Positions 60,537 to 64,000 of a stretch of DNA of 64,000 bases are shown here, piece by piece. This stretch comes from Brevibacillus sp. DP1.3A (GTDB lineage Bacteria > Bacillota > Bacilli > Brevibacillales > Brevibacillaceae). Each line of letters begins with the position of its first letter. Positions within the stretch are counted from its first letter, which is position 1. The notes under the pieces were generated by a model. That model saw nothing but the letters and a program-made list of their open reading frames with translations, was not told where the DNA came from and ran no database searches. The stretch lies in assembly GCF_013284245.2 (NCBI RefSeq), contig NZ_CP085876.1, positions 6,494,501 through 6,558,500 on the forward strand. The letters run 5' to 3'. The position numbers were made by a program, and so were the translations under genes.

Positions 60537-62210
60537 TCAGGCTATACCCGCCGCCTTTTGCAGACGAATTATAAGCTCCTTGTGCGGTCCCCGCGCCTTG
60601 CGAGCCAATGCAGCCAGCTTCTCCGCCTTGCCCCAAATCGGGTACAGTACCCGCTCGACCTCATCATCCGACAGAGTCTCTATTTGTTGTACGAATAGCG
60701 ACAGCTTGTCTTCGCTTTCCAGCTCCGGCTGAATCTTCAGCTTTAGCGAATCGTGGGAGCGTAGCAGGCAGGCGATCAAGGTGGGAGTCGAGTGTTCCGT
60801 TATGCCATAGGTTTCGGCAAAAACGGCTGTGAACTTGTCATGCACCAGCTGATGCTCATCATCCACAAGGTCCATGTAAGCTTCAACAAGCGGAAAATAC
60901 CGCTCGGACGAAAGCCCCAGCCCGAACACAGCATAACTGCCAGGCATTACGCTTCTTTCGCTTTCCGTATCCTCGTACCATTCATGCTCTTCCATCGCCT
61001 CACGAGCGTATTCCTCCAATAAAGGATGCAGCTCGGAATAAGCCAGAGCATTCGCAAAAAAACGGTGCGTGTCCGATTTGGCTAGCCCCTTGATGGGCAA
61101 ATACTCTCTCACGCTGGATTTTAACTTGATTTTGTAGCTTTTCGGGAAGTCCTTTCGGAGCAGGGAGAGAATAAACGAAATCGCCCGCTCGTACGCCCTG
61201 GCTTCTTCCTTGCGAATAACGATTGTGAAGAGAGAAAAAACATCGTTAGCTTTGCATTCGACCAATTCATGGCGCAAATGGACGTCTTCTTGCGAGAAGC
61301 TGTCGCTGCCATCCTTCAGCATACGCGCGGCTTTACCGCTGCCAAGCTGCTTCGCCAGCTCCAGAAAAGTCTGGCCCATGAATTTGCTGAATTCCGGCTC
61401 GTAACGAATAATCATCACCGCTCCGTACAACAGAAGGTCGATAGGCTGATTCGGCTCATCCTTATTCTCAAAAACAGCATCCGGCTTGATCACATACTCA
61501 TTGGTCCTGTATTCGGAACGGGTGACGTCATAGTAACGCGGCAAAAATACATGCTCGGCCCAGCCGGTCAAAGCCCTAATGATATCTCTTCGATGCTCCG
61601 CGAGAGCCTCAACCCGTTCTTTATTCAACTCCTGAATCCGGTCAAATAAAGCTATCGTCTTTGCAGCTTCCGGTTCGGGGAACAAATACGGATCCAGCAG
61701 ATGACGCGCCAAAAAGAAGGTTTCCCGCCTGTTTGTCGGGTAAGAGCCCTTCTCCAGTTTTTCCTCCATATAGGACTGAATTCGCTCCAGAAGCTGCCGC
61801 TTTTTCTCTTCATATACAGTTTCCAGCACCGTTAATTCCACAAGCCCGTCCATCGTTGCGAAGGTTCCTTGGAAGGTAAAACGGTAGTTGATCAACGGCG
61901 ACGTTTCCAGCTTGTCCAGCCTCTCCCTTACGATTTCCGCCAGCAGGGGCTGAACCTCATGCAAAATCTGCTCCCGCGTAAAGGGCGAAGCTTTCATCGA
62001 CTTTTTGCCTGCGGCACTCCCCACAGATTTCGAACTATCAACCCTAGTCCTGCCCGGCCGATAATCCATCATGACAAAGTTAAAGATGCCTACTTGCAGC
62101 GTGGTGCGTAAGACCACTTCCTCTGCGTCCTTTCGATTCTCCTGTTCGTCAAACCATTTATGAATGGCTGTTTTCATCTCTCCCAGCGCTTCTTTCAGCA
62201 ATTCGTTCAT
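60537..62210 (-). CDS. DUF6138-like protein
   Basis: A 557-residue helical, soluble protein, starting MNELLKEALGEMKTAIHKWFDEQENRKD. It contains FFLARHLLDPYLFPEPEAAK, HRFFANALAYSELHPLLEEYA and SYAVFGLGLSSERYFPLVEAYM. I believe it belongs to DUF6138, a family of unknown function found among SUKH/immunity-like genes in Bacillales. GGCGGGAG selects ATG 62210; an ATG nine codons earlier is less well placed. Confidence 0.7.
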   Translation of the reverse strand: MNELLKEALGEMKTAIHKWFDEQENRKDAEEVVLRTTLQVGIFNFVMMDYRPGRTRVDSSKSVGSAAGKKSMKASPFTREQILHEVQPLLAEIVRERLDKLETSPLINYRFTFQGTFATMDGLVELTVLETVYEEKKRQLLERIQSYMEEKLEKGSYPTNRRETFFLARHLLDPYLFPEPEAAKTIALFDRIQELNKERVEALAEHRRDIIRALTGWAEHVFLPRYYDVTRSEYRTNEYVIKPDAVFENKDEPNQPIDLLLYGAVMIIRYEPEFSKFMGQTFLELAKQLGSGKAARMLKDGSDSFSQEDVHLRHELVECKANDVFSLFTIVIRKEEARAYERAISFILSLLRKDFPKSYKIKLKSSVREYLPIKGLAKSDTHRFFANALAYSELHPLLEEYAREAMEEHEWYEDTESERSVMPGSYAVFGLGLSSERYFPLVEAYMDLVDDEHQLVHDKFTAVFAETYGITEHSTPTLIACLLRSHDSLKLKIQPELESEDKLSLFVQQIETLSDDEVERVLYPIWGKAEKLAALARKARGPHKELIIRLQKAAGIA

Positions 62211-62457
62211 TGTCTCCCGCCTTTTCGCGTGTTCCATCTTTTCTCGACATAATCATACTACGAAAATGGGAAACCTTGTTGGAACTGTATACCTCTCCCT
62301 GGGATCGGCTAAAGCTCAATCCTTAGGATGCAAGAAGTAGAGAGGGAGTATCATAAGTCAATTGGCTTGAGTGAGGCTTATGCACAAATAGAAGATAAGA
62401 GAGGCTATATATGAGTAGAATCGGGCTCGAAAATAACATATTATCATCCCGCAAAGC
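62211..62457. other. Intergenic region, possibly eroded coding DNA
   Basis: No gene with a ribosome site. One plus-strand stretch reads SIGLSEAYAQIEDKRGYI before a stop (about 62359-62414), which might be a fragment of a lost gene. Confidence 0.3.
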
Positions 62458-62493
62458 AAAAGGGAGAACGCCATAGAGGTCGTTCTCCCTTTT
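62458..62493. terminator. Strong terminator
   Basis: AAAAGGGAGAACG pairs perfectly with CGTTCTCCCTTTT around a 10-nt loop, usable on either strand. It ends the leftward DUF2785 unit. Confidence 0.85.
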
Positions 62494-62507
62494 ACGATTT
62501 TTCGCCG

Positions 62508-62636
62508 TTACTTATGGTACGGTTCCTCCGCGTTGTCTATAACGGTCACGGCGATCCTTTGTGGGACGGCACTTTCATTGAAATTTGCAAAAAAGCAGCT
62601 TTCGGAAAGGATGAATTCAATATCTTCCAGTCGCAA
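62508..62636 (-). pseudogene. C-terminal gene fragment overlapping the DUF2785 gene end
   Basis: A 42-codon frame reads RLEDIEFILSESCFFANF and ends VIDNAEEPYHK before TAA. It begins inside the last codons of the DUF2785 gene in another frame and has no ribosome site. It resembles the end of a full-size protein, with a decayed relative of the same 3' end at 59860. Confidence 0.4.
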
Positions 62637-63468
62637 ACTTGTTCAATTTCGTCTCTGCAGCAAGTATGACAGCGGCAAGAATATTTCCGCGGCTGCCCTG
62701 TCCTCTTCTGAAATATAGACTACGCAAAAGATTTTTACTGTTCACACGGGCGATCGTCTGAACGTAGCTTCTCGGCCAGTCGACGCATTTTGTCAAACCG
62801 CTTATCCAGTCAGCGATCTCCTGCTGTGGAAGCAGACCCTTTTCAATCATGGTATCCACGATACTGGCGATCCGCTCATCATCCTCATCGCTAAAAATTT
62901 GTTTCCCGTTATGGAGCATCCCCTCAATAGCAGCAAGTACTTCAATCTGTACCGCTGTATCGCTCTCCGGGCACTTGACCAGCTCCAGCAAAGCATCCGC
63001 ACCGTGTGACGCACTATGAGCCCAGCCTCCTTCAGGCAGATAGCCGCGCAGATCCTTTTCCTCCTTATAATAGCGGAGCAGTGAATGCTTAAGATTCTGG
63101 TATTCAGCATAATCCAGAAAAGGCTTCTTGCTGTGAAGCCGTACTATTAAAGCTACTGGCAGAACAGAGAACGTCCTTGTAAATACAGACTGATCACCTT
63201 CGCTACCAATATGATAGAACAAATGATGCTCATCGGTCAGAATTGCCAGAAGAGTGCTCAATTCCGTTTCCGTAAACCGATTCTCTTCATAAATCCATTT
63301 ATACAGTGTCGGATAGATCAGTTCATCCCGTAATTCCGGTTGAGGATCCCCGATAAATTGCAGCATTAGAGTTAAAAAATCCTGTGTCCGCTCACATTCA
63401 CGAAGCTGGTAATGTTCCTTCTCAATTCTTTGCAGGTCTATCATGAGTTTCATCCTTGTATTGCTCAA
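62617..63468 (-). CDS. DUF2785-like protein
   Basis: A 283-residue helical protein with YYKEEKDLRGYLPEGGWAHSASHGADALLELVKC and IFSDEDDERIASIVDTMI, the GWAH-x-x-x-HGAD signature of DUF2785. Function is unknown. The TTG at 63468 after GGGGATGAG gives the longest frame; ATG codons six and nine codons later are alternatives. The stop falls within the neighbouring fragment, so the natural C-terminus may have been altered by rearrangement. Confidence 0.75.
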   Translation of the reverse strand: MSNTRMKLMIDLQRIEKEHYQLRECERTQDFLTLMLQFIGDPQPELRDELIYPTLYKWIYEENRFTETELSTLLAILTDEHHLFYHIGSEGDQSVFTRTFSVLPVALIVRLHSKKPFLDYAEYQNLKHSLLRYYKEEKDLRGYLPEGGWAHSASHGADALLELVKCPESDTAVQIEVLAAIEGMLHNGKQIFSDEDDERIASIVDTMIEKGLLPQQEIADWISGLTKCVDWPRSYVQTIARVNSKNLLRSLYFRRGQGSRGNILAAVILAAETKLNKFATGRY

Positions 63469-63548
63469 CTATCTCATCCCCTTGAATATACGCCATTTCC
63501 GGACTACTTACACCCCTACTATAAAACAAAATAACTGACACCTGTATG

Positions 63549-64000
63549 TCAGTCATTGTATGGTAGCAATATTGTTTTTATATATTCTTGTAATTCATTT
63601 CTCAAATAACAGGGCTCCAATATCTCGCATTCCTTACCAAAGCTTAAAATAAATTTCAGTAATCCCTCCTCATATGGAAATTGATCCACAACGATATATT
63701 GATTGTTATGTGTTTTAGTTATTTTCTCTTTTTGAAAATACTCAGTTAATTGCTCTCCCATTTTATGAGCAAACTTTAAGGTAACGGTTATGCCTCGCGT
63801 AAGATAGCTATTCCTAATTATTTCCTGGATTTCTTCATTTGAGATATCCTTTTTTTCGAAGTTCTCACCCATTTTCAAATTCTTGATCCGTACTAGCTTG
63901 AACCTTCTGTAGTCATTTCTTTCTTTGCAAAAGCCCACTAAATACCATTGACCCGCGGAAAATGTAATTTGAAACGGTTCTACAGTTCTTTCGAAATATT
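63549..64000 (-). CDS. WYL-domain transcriptional regulator (C-terminal part)
   Basis: The frame is open to the window edge; 150 codons are visible. They start YFERTVEPFQITFSAGQWYLVGFCKERNDYRRFKLVR-type sequence, with the WYL motif in AGQWYLVGFC and R-x-FKLVRI. The C-terminal WCX-like extension follows. The N-terminal winged helix lies outside the window. WYL regulators sense nucleic acids or small ligands and often control defence or DNA-damage genes. Confidence 0.88.
   Translation of the reverse strand, partial: YFERTVEPFQITFSAGQWYLVGFCKERNDYRRFKLVRIKNLKMGENFEKKDISNEEIQEIIRNSYLTRGITVTLKFAHKMGEQLTEYFQKEKITKTHNNQYIVVDQFPYEEGLLKFILSFGKECEILEPCYLRNELQEYIKTILLPYND

Overview
The window looks like chromosome from a spore-forming, mid-GC Gram-positive of the Brevibacillus type. 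The reasons are strong AGGAGG-type ribosome sites, frequent TTG and GTG starts, sigma-A promoters, two spore-surface-like proteins, a Vpr-like subtilase, and close resemblance to Bacillus CysJI and MhqA-type proteins. The genus is an inference. No rRNA, tRNA, CRISPR array or intact insertion sequence was seen.

Layout. 0-6.3 kb: a tight leftward operon running DeoR repressor, class II aldolase, SIS isomerase, PfkB kinase, ROK kinase, LacZ (cut by the left edge). It reads as a complete route from a galactoside to triose phosphates. 6.5-20 kb: small redox, stress and drug-related units. These are a LysR/DJ-1 pair, an erythromycin-esterase-like exported protein, a fused histidine kinase/response regulator, a duplicated beta-lactamase-like serine hydrolase, a second DJ-1 protein, an MFS exporter with LysR, and a MarR/ring-cleaving dioxygenase/LLM monooxygenase operon. 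20-27 kb: a membrane J-domain protein with a DUF1266 partner, a TetR-controlled membrane protein/GNAT pair with a clear operator, an epimerase/AraC pair and a VOC protein.

27-33 kb is the most unusual part. A 1063-residue protein carries the YGNKAV-type N-terminal motif known from cargo of extracellular contractile injection systems, and a C-terminal Cys/Asp-x-His domain resembling papain-like deubiquitinases. It lies directly downstream of the RNA ligase gene rtcB. rtcB has a near-consensus LexA (SOS) box and is preceded by a separate strong promoter, a 31-codon mini-ORF and a structured, terminator-like leader. An ankyrin/SUKH-like protein follows upstream.

33-50 kb: a Vpr-like subtilase, an AT-rich orphan ATPase with a clamp-binding-like tail, Mqo, small SUKH/DUF4375 proteins, sulfite reductase CysJI, and a hybrid sensor kinase with two kinase modules. 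50-64 kb: a decayed FAD oxidase, a YndJ-like membrane protein, two spore-surface-like proteins, gene remnants, several orphan immunity-like proteins (Imm68-like, DUF6138, DUF2785), a Fur-controlled AraC/siderophore-binding protein/cupin unit, and a WYL regulator cut by the right edge.
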